Source: Fluviirhizobium alvei (lineage in GTDB: Bacteria > Pseudomonadota > Alphaproteobacteria > Rhizobiales > Rhizobiaceae). Taken from it: a stretch of DNA of 64,000 bases. The position numbers were made by a program, and so were the translations under genes. This document shows positions 8,879 through 17,191 of the stretch, one piece after another; positions within the stretch are counted from its first letter, which is position 1; every line of letters begins with the position of its first letter. Under the pieces are notes generated by a model. That model had not been told where the DNA came from. It did no database searches and saw only the letters and a program-made list of their open reading frames with translations. The stretch lies in assembly GCF_030551875.1 (NCBI RefSeq), contig NZ_JAUOZU010000005.1, positions 289,261 to 353,260 of the forward strand, given 5' to 3'.

Positions 8879-10126
8879 ATGGAAATCTACGGCAAGACAC
8901 CCCGTTTCGGCATGGATGAACGCCTCAAGGGCGCGCTGTTGCAACACAAGCCGCTGACGCGGGCCGGTCTCTCCGAGCGACTGTTCGGCTGGATGTTCTC
9001 AGGTCTCGTCTATCCGCAGATCTGGGAAGATCCCGAAGTGGATCTCGCAGCGATGGAACTTAGGCCGGAACACCGCATCGCCACCATCGCCTCCGGCGGC
9101 TGCAACATGCTGACCTATCTCGCAGCCGGTCCGGCCTCCATCGATGTCGTCGATCTCAACGCCAGCCACATCGCGCTCAACCGTCTGAAAATCGCTGCCT
9201 TTGCCCATCTGCCGAACCATGCCGATGTCATCCGCTTTTTCGGCCGTGCCGATGAGCGCGCAAACTCCGTCGCCTATGATCGCTTCATAGCCGAAAAGCT
9301 CGAACCGTCAGCACGGCGTTATTGGGAAAGCCGCCGGCTGAACGGGCGTCGGCGCATCGATCTCTTCAACCGCAATATCTACCGCTCGGGACTTCTCGGA
9401 CGCTTCATCGGGGCCAGCCACATGGCCGCCAAGGTCTATGGCGTCGACCTGACCGAACTGGTGCGCGCCCGCGGGCTCGATGAACAGCGTCAGTTCTTCG
9501 ACAACAAGATCGCTCCGATCTTCGAACGCAAGACCGTGCGCTGGATCACTGCCCGCAAGAGTTCTCTGTTTGGGCTCGGTATTCCCCCGCGCCAGTTCGA
9601 TGAACTTGCAAGCCTTTCGAGCGAGAAATCGCTCGCCGGTGTGCTGCGCCAGCGGGTCGAAAAGCTGGTCTGCAATTTCCCGCTCGAGGAAAATTACTTC
9701 GCCTGGCAGGCCTTCGCACGTCGCTACCCAAGGCCCGAAGAGGGCAACATGCCGCCCTACCTTGCCGAGCGCAACTATCGCCCGATCAAGGACCGGCTCG
9801 ACCGCGTCACGCTTCATCATACCGATTTTGCCACAATGCTTTCGGTAAAGCCTGCCCGATCGATGGATCGCTATGTCCTGCTTGACGCCCAGGACTGGAT
9901 GACCGATGCCCAGCTCGCCGGTCTCTGGAGCGAAATCAGCCGCACCGCGCGCGATGGCGCCCGCGTCATTTTCCGCACCGCCGCTGAAAAGAGCATCATC
10001 GAAGGCCGCCTGCCCTATGGTATTGCCAGCCAGTGGACCTATCTGTCCGAACGATCCGCCGAGCTCAACGAGCAGGACCGGTCGGCCATCTATGGTGGCT
10101 TCCACATCTATGAGAAGATCGCATGA
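8879..10126 (+). CDS. btaA: S-adenosylmethionine:diacylglycerol 3-amino-3-carboxypropyl transferase (betaine lipid synthesis)
   Basis: This 415-residue DUF3419 protein moves the 3-amino-3-carboxypropyl group of SAM to diacylglycerol to give diacylglyceryl-homoserine. Family marks are GLVYPQIWEDP near the N-terminus, the SAM-fold strand IATIASGGCNMLTYL with DVVDLN after it, and the C-terminal GGFHIYEKI. The ATG at 8879 has AGGGA seven bases upstream; the longer GTG start at 8849 has no ribosome site. It overlaps btaB by ATGA. Together they make the phosphorus-free membrane lipid DGTS, and a Pho-box-like site lies upstream. Confidence 0.95.
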   Translation: MEIYGKTPRFGMDERLKGALLQHKPLTRAGLSERLFGWMFSGLVYPQIWEDPEVDLAAMELRPEHRIATIASGGCNMLTYLAAGPASIDVVDLNASHIALNRLKIAAFAHLPNHADVIRFFGRADERANSVAYDRFIAEKLEPSARRYWESRRLNGRRRIDLFNRNIYRSGLLGRFIGASHMAAKVYGVDLTELVRARGLDEQRQFFDNKIAPIFERKTVRWITARKSSLFGLGIPPRQFDELASLSSEKSLAGVLRQRVEKLVCNFPLEENYFAWQAFARRYPRPEEGNMPPYLAERNYRPIKDRLDRVTLHHTDFATMLSVKPARSMDRYVLLDAQDWMTDAQLAGLWSEISRTARDGARVIFRTAAEKSIIEGRLPYGIASQWTYLSERSAELNEQDRSAIYGGFHIYEKIA

Positions 10127-10803
10127 ACGGACCGATCGCCGAGACCAGTCTGGCCCATGCAGACCTGATGGACCGGACTTACCGCTATCAGAAATATATC
10201 TATGACCTGACGCGCAAATATTATCTGCTCGGTCGCGACCGCACGATTGCCGGACTGAACCTTGCTCCCGGTCGGAGCCTGCTCGAAATCGGTTGCGGCA
10301 CGGGGCGCAACCTTGCGATGGCAGCCCGGCGCCATCCTGGCGCAGTCTTCTACGGCCTCGATATCTCCGCCGAAATGCTTGCACTGGCCCGGGCCCGGCT
10401 GGGCGAAAACCTGCTCCGTCCAGAGGATCTGAAACTCCTTGATGCGGCAAGCTTCCGCCCCGAAGATTTCGACACCGACGGTTTCGACCGGATCCTGATC
10501 TCCTATGCACTGTCGATGATACCGGACTGGCGCGGAACGATCGAGCGTGCCGTCGATGCGCTAGCGCCCGATGGCGAATTGCACATCGTCGATTTCGGCG
10601 AACAGGATCGCCTTCCCGCTTGGTTCCGCAGGGCCCTTCGCAGCTGGCTCGCCCGCTTCCATGTCACCCCGCGTGCCGAACTGCCCGCCATGCTTGAAGC
10701 CATTTCCGCCAAGCGTAATCTGACACTACACAGCACGACTCTCGTGCGCGATTATGCCCGGCTCTTCATCCTGAAACGCTCCTCCGCACAGGTTGGCGGC
10801 TGA
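10123..10803 (+). CDS. btaB: diacylglyceryl-N-homoserine N-methyltransferase (betaine lipid synthesis)
   Basis: This 226-residue class I methyltransferase adds three methyl groups to diacylglyceryl-homoserine to give DGTS. Motif I is LLEIGCGTGRN, motif II is FYGLDIS with its acidic residue, and ISYALSMIPDW marks the core strand. The N-terminal MDRTYRYQKYIYDLTRKYYL is typical of BtaB. It is coupled to btaA by an ATGA overlap, which supports both assignments. Confidence 0.94.
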   Translation: MNGPIAETSLAHADLMDRTYRYQKYIYDLTRKYYLLGRDRTIAGLNLAPGRSLLEIGCGTGRNLAMAARRHPGAVFYGLDISAEMLALARARLGENLLRPEDLKLLDAASFRPEDFDTDGFDRILISYALSMIPDWRGTIERAVDALAPDGELHIVDFGEQDRLPAWFRRALRSWLARFHVTPRAELPAMLEAISAKRNLTLHSTTLVRDYARLFILKRSSAQVGG

Positions 10804-10949
10804 AACCGCCATCCCTGTGCCAGTTTTCGCTTGAAACTAACGCATTTTTTACGATGATGTGGGACAACGGAGGTTCAAGCCTTCGGTGAGGCCGCGAACG
10901 CGCTGGCATGGTCGGAGGCAATGTTCAAGTGCGTCAAGTCGGGAAGAAC

Positions 10950-11732
10950 ATGCGCCGTCTCGCGAACCTCGTGCTGCCGTTGCTTCTGGTAATGGCCTCC
11001 TGCTCCACCGTGGAATATGATCTCGTCGAGACTGCTTCGGTGCAACCGAAGTTCCATGACACCGATCCGCAGGATTTCGGTCCCAAGACCCCGCATCATC
11101 ACTCCGTTCACGGCATCGACGTGTCGAAATGGAATGGCGATATCGACTGGCGCAAGGTCAAGGCCTCCGGCGTCTCGTTCGCCTTCATCAAGGCAACAGA
11201 GGGCAAGGATCGCGTTGATCCGAAGTTCTCCGAAAACTGGCGCGGCGCCTCGGCTGCTGGCGTCGCACAGGCGCCCTATCACTTCTACTATTTCTGCTCG
11301 ACGGCAGATGAACAGGCCAACTGGTTCATCAGCAATGTGCCGAAAGAATCGAGCTATCTTCCGCCGGTTCTCGATGTCGAGTGGAACGGCGAATCCAAGA
11401 ATTGCCGCTACCGCCCCTCCAAGGAAACGGCGGTTCAGGAGTTGCAGCGATTCCTCGACCGGCTGGAAGCGCATTATGGCAAGCGCCCGATCATTTATAC
11501 CTCGGTCGATTTCCACCGCGACATTCTGGTCGGCGAGTTCAAGCGCTATCACTTCTGGCTGCGTTCGGTCGCCAACCATCCGAACAATGTCTATGAGGAT
11601 CGCCGCTGGGCCTTCTGGCAATATACCTCGACCGGCGTGATCCCCGGAATCGACGGCTCGACGGACATCAATGTCTTCGCAGGCTCGCGCAAGAACTGGC
11701 AGAACTGGGTCACCTCGGTTTCGGGCGGCTGA
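10950..11732 (+). CDS. lipoprotein lysozyme, glycoside hydrolase family 25
   Basis: This 260-residue protein has a lipoprotein signal (MRRLANLVLPLLLVMASC, Cys18) and a GH25 muramidase fold. Conserved acidic residues lie in HGIDVSKWNGDIDW, FIKATEGKD, PPVLDVEWNG and the C-terminal FWQYTSTG. GH25 enzymes cleave beta-1,4 bonds of peptidoglycan. The ATG at 10950 places the signal peptide at the N-terminus; the longer ORF from 10908 would bury it. It sits near two other murein hydrolase genes but in its own transcription unit. Confidence 0.88.
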   Translation: MRRLANLVLPLLLVMASCSTVEYDLVETASVQPKFHDTDPQDFGPKTPHHHSVHGIDVSKWNGDIDWRKVKASGVSFAFIKATEGKDRVDPKFSENWRGASAAGVAQAPYHFYYFCSTADEQANWFISNVPKESSYLPPVLDVEWNGESKNCRYRPSKETAVQELQRFLDRLEAHYGKRPIIYTSVDFHRDILVGEFKRYHFWLRSVANHPNNVYEDRRWAFWQYTSTGVIPGIDGSTDINVFAGSRKNWQNWVTSVSGG

Positions 11733-12010
11733 TGCTCAGCCGGATACGATGATCAGGACAGCCTGATTCTTGCCAGCGGCTTTGCCAAACAGATCTCTGT
11801 GTTTGCTGGCAACTTTGTCTCGTTTACACTTGAGCGTGACTTGCATCTGCCGCATTCTTCTGGAAAAGCTCACATCTCGAAACGTCGTCTGGCCGGAAAA
11901 CAGCCTGACGACGCTCTGGTATTGAAAAGGTTGCATGATCATCTTGACCGAATGGGCTTTTCTTCGGCCAAAATGACCATGCATCGTCAGCGATTTCGGA
12001 AGGATTGTTC

Positions 12011-13207
12011 ATGCATCTGCCCCGCCCCCTGGCAATTCTGTGCGCAGGCGCACTGTCCCTCGCATATCCTGCACTCGCATCGGCGCAGGCAGCGGCCTGT
12101 GGTGGCGATCTCGCATCCTTTCTGGATGGCGTGAAGGCAGAGGCGATTGCCAAGGGCCTGTCGGCAGAAGCGGCCGACCGGGCGCTCGCAGGAGCGGCGA
12201 TCGACAAGAAGGTGTTGAGCCGCGATCGCGGCCAGGGCGTGTTCCGCCAGACATTCCTCGAATTTTCCAAGCGCACGGTGAGCCAGCCCCGTCTTGATAT
12301 CGGCCGCCAGAAGATGAAGGCGCATGCCGCGACCTTTGCCAAGGCTGAAGCCGACTATGGCGTGCCGGCACCGGTGATCACCGCCTTCTGGGCCATGGAA
12401 ACCGATTTCGGCGCTGTGCAGGGTGATTTCAACACTCGCAACGCGCTCGTGACTTTGGCGCATGATTGCCGCCGCCCGGAACTTTTCCGGCCGCAACTGC
12501 TCGCCCTCATCGCAATGGTCCAGCATGGCGACCTCGATCCCCAGACCAACACCGGCGCCTGGGCCGGCGAAATCGGCCAGGTACAGATGCTGCCGAAAGA
12601 CATCATTGCCTTTGGCACCGACGGCGATGGCGACGGCCATGTGAACCTGAAGAAGAGCGAAGACGACGTGATCCTCACGGCGGCACGCTTCATCCAGAGC
12701 CTCGGCTTCAAACGCGGCGAACCCTGGATCCAGGAAGTCACGATCCCGCAGACCCTGCCCTTCGAAAAGACCGGCCTCGGTGGCACGCTCACGGCTGCCG
12801 ACTGGTTCAAGCTCGGAGTTCAGCCGCGGGATGGCAACACCCAGTTCGGCACCCTGCCCGCAGCCCTGGTTTTGCCGCAGGGCCGTTTCGGACCGGCCTT
12901 CCTGACCTATCCGAACTTCGGCATTTATCTCGAATGGAACCAGTCCTTCATCTACACGACCTCGGCGGCCTATTTCGCCACCCGCCTTGCCGGCGCCGAA
13001 CCCTATATCAAGGGCCAGCCGCAGGAAGGTCTTTCCTCTGATGCAATGAAGGAATTGCAGACCAAACTGCAGGGTCGCGGCCATGATGTCGGCAAGATCG
13101 ACGGTATCCTTGGCGGCGGCACACGCGTTGCCATCCAGAAGGAACAGCAACGGCTTGGCATGCCCGCAGACGGATGGGCAACGCAGGATCTGCTCAACGC
13201 CCTCTGA
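12011..13207 (+). CDS. lytic murein transglycosylase, MltB-like, with peptidoglycan-binding domain
   Basis: This 398-residue protein has a signal peptide (residues 1-26, cleaved near ASAQA). An SLT_2/MltB-type domain follows with catalytic glutamate in TAFWAMETDFGA, and EIGQVQMLPKD and DGDGDGHVNLKKSEDD downstream. A C-terminal peptidoglycan-binding domain 1 covers about residues 335-395 (LQTKLQGRGHDVGKIDGILG). It has no lipobox, unlike E. coli MltB, so it is probably soluble in the periplasm. The ATG at 12011 has AGGA upstream. Confidence 0.9.
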   Translation: MHLPRPLAILCAGALSLAYPALASAQAAACGGDLASFLDGVKAEAIAKGLSAEAADRALAGAAIDKKVLSRDRGQGVFRQTFLEFSKRTVSQPRLDIGRQKMKAHAATFAKAEADYGVPAPVITAFWAMETDFGAVQGDFNTRNALVTLAHDCRRPELFRPQLLALIAMVQHGDLDPQTNTGAWAGEIGQVQMLPKDIIAFGTDGDGDGHVNLKKSEDDVILTAARFIQSLGFKRGEPWIQEVTIPQTLPFEKTGLGGTLTAADWFKLGVQPRDGNTQFGTLPAALVLPQGRFGPAFLTYPNFGIYLEWNQSFIYTTSAAYFATRLAGAEPYIKGQPQEGLSSDAMKELQTKLQGRGHDVGKIDGILGGGTRVAIQKEQQRLGMPADGWATQDLLNAL

Positions 13208-13334
13208 TTTTCCCAAGGCAAACCGGCGCTGATTGACGGCGCCGGATGATCAATCCGGCAGGCCATTTCAATTTCGGGTGGCTGCCGGAAACGACTCCTG
13301 ATAGCGCAATGGCATCTCATGTGAAGGGATTGCC

Positions 13335-14258
13335 ATGACCGCGCCGAAAAGCACCACGATTTCGCCTCTTGCCTGGATGCTGTTGATCATCCTCGGTCTT
13401 CTGTGGGGCGGATCCTTCTTTTTTGCCCGCTTTGCCATCGGCCATGTGCCGCCGCTGACGCTCGCTTTCCTTCGCTTCATCCTCGCAGCGATCGCATTGC
13501 ATCTCTTCATCGCCGGTCGCTACGGCATCTATCGGGAATTGCTGGCCCGCTGGCGGTCCTTTGCCCTTCTCGGGCTGATCAACAATGTCATTCCGCACAG
13601 CTTCATCTTCATCGGCCAGACCGAAATCGGCGCCGGCCTCGCCTCGATCATCAATGCCACCACCCCGATCTGGACAGTCCTCGTCGCCCATATGCTCACA
13701 AGCGACGAAAAGCTGACGCCGGCCAAGGCATTTGGCACGCTGACCGGCCTCGCCGGCACCATTCTGCTTTTCCTTCCCCATATCGGCGAAAAGGCCGGTG
13801 CGCCGTTCTGGGCTCTGCTTCTGCCGCTCCTCGCAGCTGTGAGCTATGGATTTGCCGCCATCTTCGGCCGGCGCTTTCGCTCCATACCGGCCCCAGTGAC
13901 AGCTGCCGGCCAGCTGACCTTCGCCTCCATCATCATGGCACCGGTTGCGCTGGCACATGACCTGCCCTGGACCCTGCCGATGCCCCCGTTCAGCGTGATT
14001 GCTGCAGTGCTCGCACTGGCATTTGCCTCGACCGCACTCGGCTATATCCTCTATTTCCGCCTGATCACGCTCGCCGGTGCCACCAACACATCACTCGTTA
14101 CCCTCCTGGTGCCGCCGAGCGCCATCCTGCTCGGCGTACTCTTTCTCGGCGAACAACTCGATCTCTTCGAAGGGCTCGGACTGCTCGCGATCGCTTTCGG
14201 CCTGGTTATCCTCGACGGCCGGCTGGTATCGAGACTCGCTTCATCATTGAGACGATAG
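13335..14258 (+). CDS. DMT-family transporter with two EamA domains
   Basis: This 307-residue protein has about ten membrane segments in two EamA repeats (about 10-145 and 155-295). The first repeat shows ILGLLWGGSFFFARFAI and the second ends in VPPSAILLGVLFLGEQL, both usual for drug/metabolite exporters. Substrates in the family range from amino acids to nucleosides and cannot be read from sequence. The start has GAAGGGA six bases upstream. It is monocistronic. Confidence 0.85.
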   Translation: MTAPKSTTISPLAWMLLIILGLLWGGSFFFARFAIGHVPPLTLAFLRFILAAIALHLFIAGRYGIYRELLARWRSFALLGLINNVIPHSFIFIGQTEIGAGLASIINATTPIWTVLVAHMLTSDEKLTPAKAFGTLTGLAGTILLFLPHIGEKAGAPFWALLLPLLAAVSYGFAAIFGRRFRSIPAPVTAAGQLTFASIIMAPVALAHDLPWTLPMPPFSVIAAVLALAFASTALGYILYFRLITLAGATNTSLVTLLVPPSAILLGVLFLGEQLDLFEGLGLLAIAFGLVILDGRLVSRLASSLRR

Positions 14259-14495
14259 GAAGGCGGATTGTGTCGGACCGGGCCTATCCACAGGTTCAGA
14301 ACTGGCGTTTGTTAACCAATGGTTGATTTCTGTGAACAAAAAATTAAACGCAAAAGAACGTGGAAAATCATGCCATTATCTGCGGAAATATGAGTAATCT
14401 TTCACAGAATCGTCGCAATGCAGCATAAAAATGGCTTTCCATTGCTCGAAAAATGGCCCTAATATTAACTCCGTCAACAGTTGAAGGAGGTCCAT

Positions 14496-14573
14496 ATGGG
14501 GCTGACACAATCCTTGAACGCCGTGTTGGTTGGCGCGGCATTTCTTTTCGTAACGATGATGCTGTTCATCTGA
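14496..14573 (+). CDS. 25-residue membrane peptide, unknown function
   Basis: A tiny ORF encodes MGLTQSLNAVLVGAAFLFVT followed by MMLFI and a TGA stop. An unusually perfect AAGGAGGT ribosome site lies six bases before the ATG and a strong Rho-independent terminator follows 65 bases after the stop. Residues 8-25 are wholly hydrophobic and would form one membrane helix. No larger ORF shares the region. The perfect ribosome site, free-standing unit and terminator together argue that the peptide is made. I do not recognise a named family; it could be a stress or holin-like peptide or a regulator of a membrane partner. Confidence 0.65.
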   Translation: MGLTQSLNAVLVGAAFLFVTMMLFI

Positions 14574-14638
14574 GAGGACGATAGAAAGACGCTGCTACTT
14601 TACCGGGCTCGATTTCGCCCGTGACAAGAATTCAAGAA

Positions 14639-14664
14639 GGCGCCGGTTGTTTCCGGCGCCTTTT
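14639..14664 (+). terminator. Rho-independent terminator of the small peptide gene
   Basis: GGCGCCGG and CCGGCGCC form a perfect eight-base stem with loop TTGTTT, followed by TTTT. It lies between the 25-residue peptide gene and the convergent metF gene. Confidence 0.85.
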
Positions 14665-14689
14665 CCATTTTGCCCACCCTGCATGTCGA

Positions 14690-15589
14690 TCAGGCTGCGG
14701 CTGTCTCTTTGCCAAGCGAACGGCTGAACCCGCTCTGTTCCAGAACGGCTTCCATGAGCGGAACCCGGTTCATGGTGTAGAAATGGAATTCGCTGATGCC
14801 GAGATCGATCAGGTCCCGCACCTGCCGGCTCGCAAGTTCCGCCGACCGAAGCGCGCGTTCGGCCGGGTTGTCATCCACCGGCCCGAGCACATCCTCAACG
14901 AAGCGGGGAACGCTTGCGCCGCAGAGGCCGGCAAATTTCTTCACCTGGGCCAGATTCTGGATCGGCAGAATGCCGGGCAGGATCGGGATCTCGATCCCGG
15001 CAGCCCGGACGCGTTCGAGATAGCGGGCGAACACGGCATTGTCGAAAAAGAACTGGGTGATGGCACGTGTCGCACCGGCATCGACCTTGCGCTTCAACAT
15101 GTCGATATCCGCATCGATATCGCGGCTTTCAGGGTGCTTTTCCGGATAGGCAGAGACCGAAATATCCCGGATGCCATGGTCAGCGAGACCGGCAGTCAGC
15201 TCGGCTGCGTTGGCAAAGCCGCCCGCCGGAGGTTGATAGGCGCTTCCGATGCCGCCCTGCGGATCGCCGCGCAGCGCCACGAACCGTTCAACGCCAACTT
15301 CCTGGAACTGTCGAACCACCGCCAACACCTCTTCCCGCGAGGCGCCGACGCAGGTGAGATGCGAGGCCGTTGCCAACCCCTCGGCGGCAATCATGCGGGC
15401 GACGGTCGAAAGGGACGTATCGCGGGTGGTGCCGCCGGCGCCATAGGTCACGGACACGAACTCCGGCCCCCAGCTTTTCAACTGCGCAACCGTTTGCCAG
15501 AGCTGGCCATCCATCTCCGCATTCTTCGGCGGAAAGAATTCGAAGCTGAACTTGACGGATTTGCCCGCCTGATCGCGACGCTTTGACAT
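14690..15589 (-). CDS. metF: 5,10-methylenetetrahydrofolate reductase
   Basis: This 299-residue FAD enzyme reduces methylenetetrahydrofolate to 5-methyltetrahydrofolate, the methyl donor for methionine synthase. The TIM-barrel shows SFEFFPPKN with the catalytic glutamate, FVSVTYGAGG, RFVALRGDPQ, ITQFFFDN and ILPGILPI. Its start is three bases from the stop of the upstream ArsR-methyltransferase gene, so the two form an operon under the palindrome at 16628-16647. Confidence 0.95.
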   Translation of the reverse strand: MSKRRDQAGKSVKFSFEFFPPKNAEMDGQLWQTVAQLKSWGPEFVSVTYGAGGTTRDTSLSTVARMIAAEGLATASHLTCVGASREEVLAVVRQFQEVGVERFVALRGDPQGGIGSAYQPPAGGFANAAELTAGLADHGIRDISVSAYPEKHPESRDIDADIDMLKRKVDAGATRAITQFFFDNAVFARYLERVRAAGIEIPILPGILPIQNLAQVKKFAGLCGASVPRFVEDVLGPVDDNPAERALRSAELASRQVRDLIDLGISEFHFYTMNRVPLMEAVLEQSGFSRSLGKETAAA

Positions 15590-15591
15590 GG

Positions 15592-16611
15592 TTACACTCT
15601 CCTGGTTTGTCCAGCGGATCTGGTGCCCGCCTCGCCGGCTATTTCAATGCGGCGGTCACGCGCCAGCCAAAGAGTGACCGTCAGTTGCTCATCCCCATGC
15701 TCGGGTTCGAGATCCATGACGCTGACGAGCTCGAGCCCGCATTTGGCAAACCACGCCTGCATCTGTTCATGCGAAAAACCGAGCCGGGCATGGTGATGTT
15801 CCGAGCGCAGCGCATCGACTGAATGCGGCGCGAAATCGACCACCACCAGACGCCCGCCGGGACGCAGCATGCGGCTGGCTTCTTCGAGCGCGATTTCAGG
15901 GTTTTCAAGATAGTGGAGAACCTGGTGGATGGTGACGAGATCGAACTGGCCGCCATCGAGCGGCAGATTGAAAATATCGCCCTGACGGATAGAAGCCTTG
16001 GCCACGCCTGCCTTTTCCAAGCTGGCGCGCGCGATCGACAGCATTTCCCGGCTGGCATCGATGCCGACGCCGCGACGATAAAGCTTTTCGAACAGTTGCA
16101 GCAGGCGCCCGGTACCGGTGCCGAGATCCAGAAGCGCATCGACCGGGCGTTCGCCAACCATGGCGAGAAGTGCAGCTTCTACCTTTTCTTCGGAAACATG
16201 CAGGCGCCGCAAATCATCCCAGCCGGTGGCGTTCGCACTGAAATAGGCTTGCGCCTTCTCCGCCCGCGCCACGCGTACCTGTGCAAGGCGCCCCTGATCG
16301 CGCGTGATAATCGCGTCGTGCCGCGACGTTTCCTCGATGATCTTGCGCGCCAGAGCCGCCGCATCGCCTTCGCGCCGCAGCCGGAACCAGGCCCAGGCAC
16401 CCTCCTGATAGCGCTCGATGAGGCCCGCTTCTGTAAGCAGCTTGAGATGGCGCGAAATGCGCGGTTGCGATTGGCCGAGAATTTCGGTCAGATCGGAAAC
16501 GGTCAGGTCGCCGGAGCTTAAAAGCACAAGCAACCGCATGCGCGTCGGCTCTGCCGCTGCCTTGAGAATATCGACCAGTTTGTTGAGGGAAAAACCCTGC
16601 GCTCGGCTCAT
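15592..16611 (-). CDS. ArsR-family regulator fused to a SAM-dependent methyltransferase domain (probable methionine-cycle regulator)
   Basis: This 339-residue protein joins an ArsR winged helix (about 8-85, with recognition-helix region SQPRISRHLKLLTEAGLI) to a class I methyltransferase-like domain (about 145-260, motif I LLDLGTGTGRLLQ). No metal-binding Cys or His cluster typical of ArsR/SmtB sensors is seen. A SAM or S-adenosylhomocysteine sensor role is therefore likely, as described for the ArsR-type regulators SahR and SamR of methionine genes in proteobacteria. It heads an operon with metF, and a perfect palindrome lies 17 bases before its start, which suggests autoregulation. Confidence 0.85.
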   Translation of the reverse strand: MSRAQGFSLNKLVDILKAAAEPTRMRLLVLLSSGDLTVSDLTEILGQSQPRISRHLKLLTEAGLIERYQEGAWAWFRLRREGDAAALARKIIEETSRHDAIITRDQGRLAQVRVARAEKAQAYFSANATGWDDLRRLHVSEEKVEAALLAMVGERPVDALLDLGTGTGRLLQLFEKLYRRGVGIDASREMLSIARASLEKAGVAKASIRQGDIFNLPLDGGQFDLVTIHQVLHYLENPEIALEEASRMLRPGGRLVVVDFAPHSVDALRSEHHHARLGFSHEQMQAWFAKCGLELVSVMDLEPEHGDEQLTVTLWLARDRRIEIAGEAGTRSAGQTRRV

Positions 16612-16627
16612 ACGTCACCCAATCAAG

Positions 16628-16647
16628 ATATAAAGATATCTTTATAT
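16628..16647 (-). promoter_or_regulatory. perfect 20-bp palindrome, probable operator of the ArsR-methyltransferase regulator
   Basis: ATATAAAGATATCTTTATAT is a perfect 20-base palindrome centred on GATATC. It lies 17 bases upstream of the start of the ArsR-type regulator gene that precedes metF. ArsR proteins bind such AT-rich dyads. The pattern resembles, from memory, sites reported for SAH-responsive regulators of methionine genes. Confidence 0.7.
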
Positions 16648-17191
16648 AACATTAGAGACTGACGCAAGTGGAAATGTTTCTGGCGCGTTTGCATCATAAG
16701 AGCTGCAAGCGCACCGGATCGCTCGCCCGAATGGATCAGAACCAGTTCCCCGATAGTGGCGCCGGAATGCAGATGCGGTCGCCACGCCGCTCCGGGAGAC
16801 CGCGTCGGCATGTCTTCCGCCCATCCAACCAATCAAGAAGAACCTGCCAGCAGGGTTGGTCTGTCGAAGACCAAGGGCGGATGCGCGCCGTGGCAATCGC
16901 GACGATTGGCGAAGATCGCCAGCACCGAAAGGAAATGATGACTGTTCGGGAGAAGGACCCGCGCGGCCCCTCTTCAGGAGAAGGCAGCGCAAGTCCGGCG
17001 GCCTCGCCGATCTGCCAGCCGCCGATTACACATCAACCAAGCCGCAGAAAACCCTTGTCCTTCGGCAAGTGAAGCGCCTTCAACAGCCTGTCAGCCCGCC
17101 AGGAAGCCGCCAACGGCCCCGCATTGGTCAACGTTGGCCAAAGGCGGGAAATCCGGCGCCCAACAGGAACGGGCGCCGGCAATGACAGCGA
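16648..17191. other. 544-bp gap between metF regulator and ettA with no convincing gene
   Basis: Both strands contain open frames of 60-134 codons, but none has a ribosome site, a recognisable motif or normal amino acid composition (they are rich in Arg, Pro and Ser). The minus-strand promoter of the metF operon must lie at the left end. The rest may be decayed coding sequence or untranslated RNA. I see nothing definite in it. Confidence 0.5.

Noticed and set aside
11736..11984. 82-codon minus-strand ORF between the GH25 and MltB-like genes
   Set aside because: Lies over the promoter region of the MltB-like gene and has no ribosome site or recognisable motif.
16668..17072. 134-codon plus-strand ORF in the gap between the metF regulator and ettA
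   Set aside because: No ribosome site, domain or normal composition; several overlapping frames look the same.
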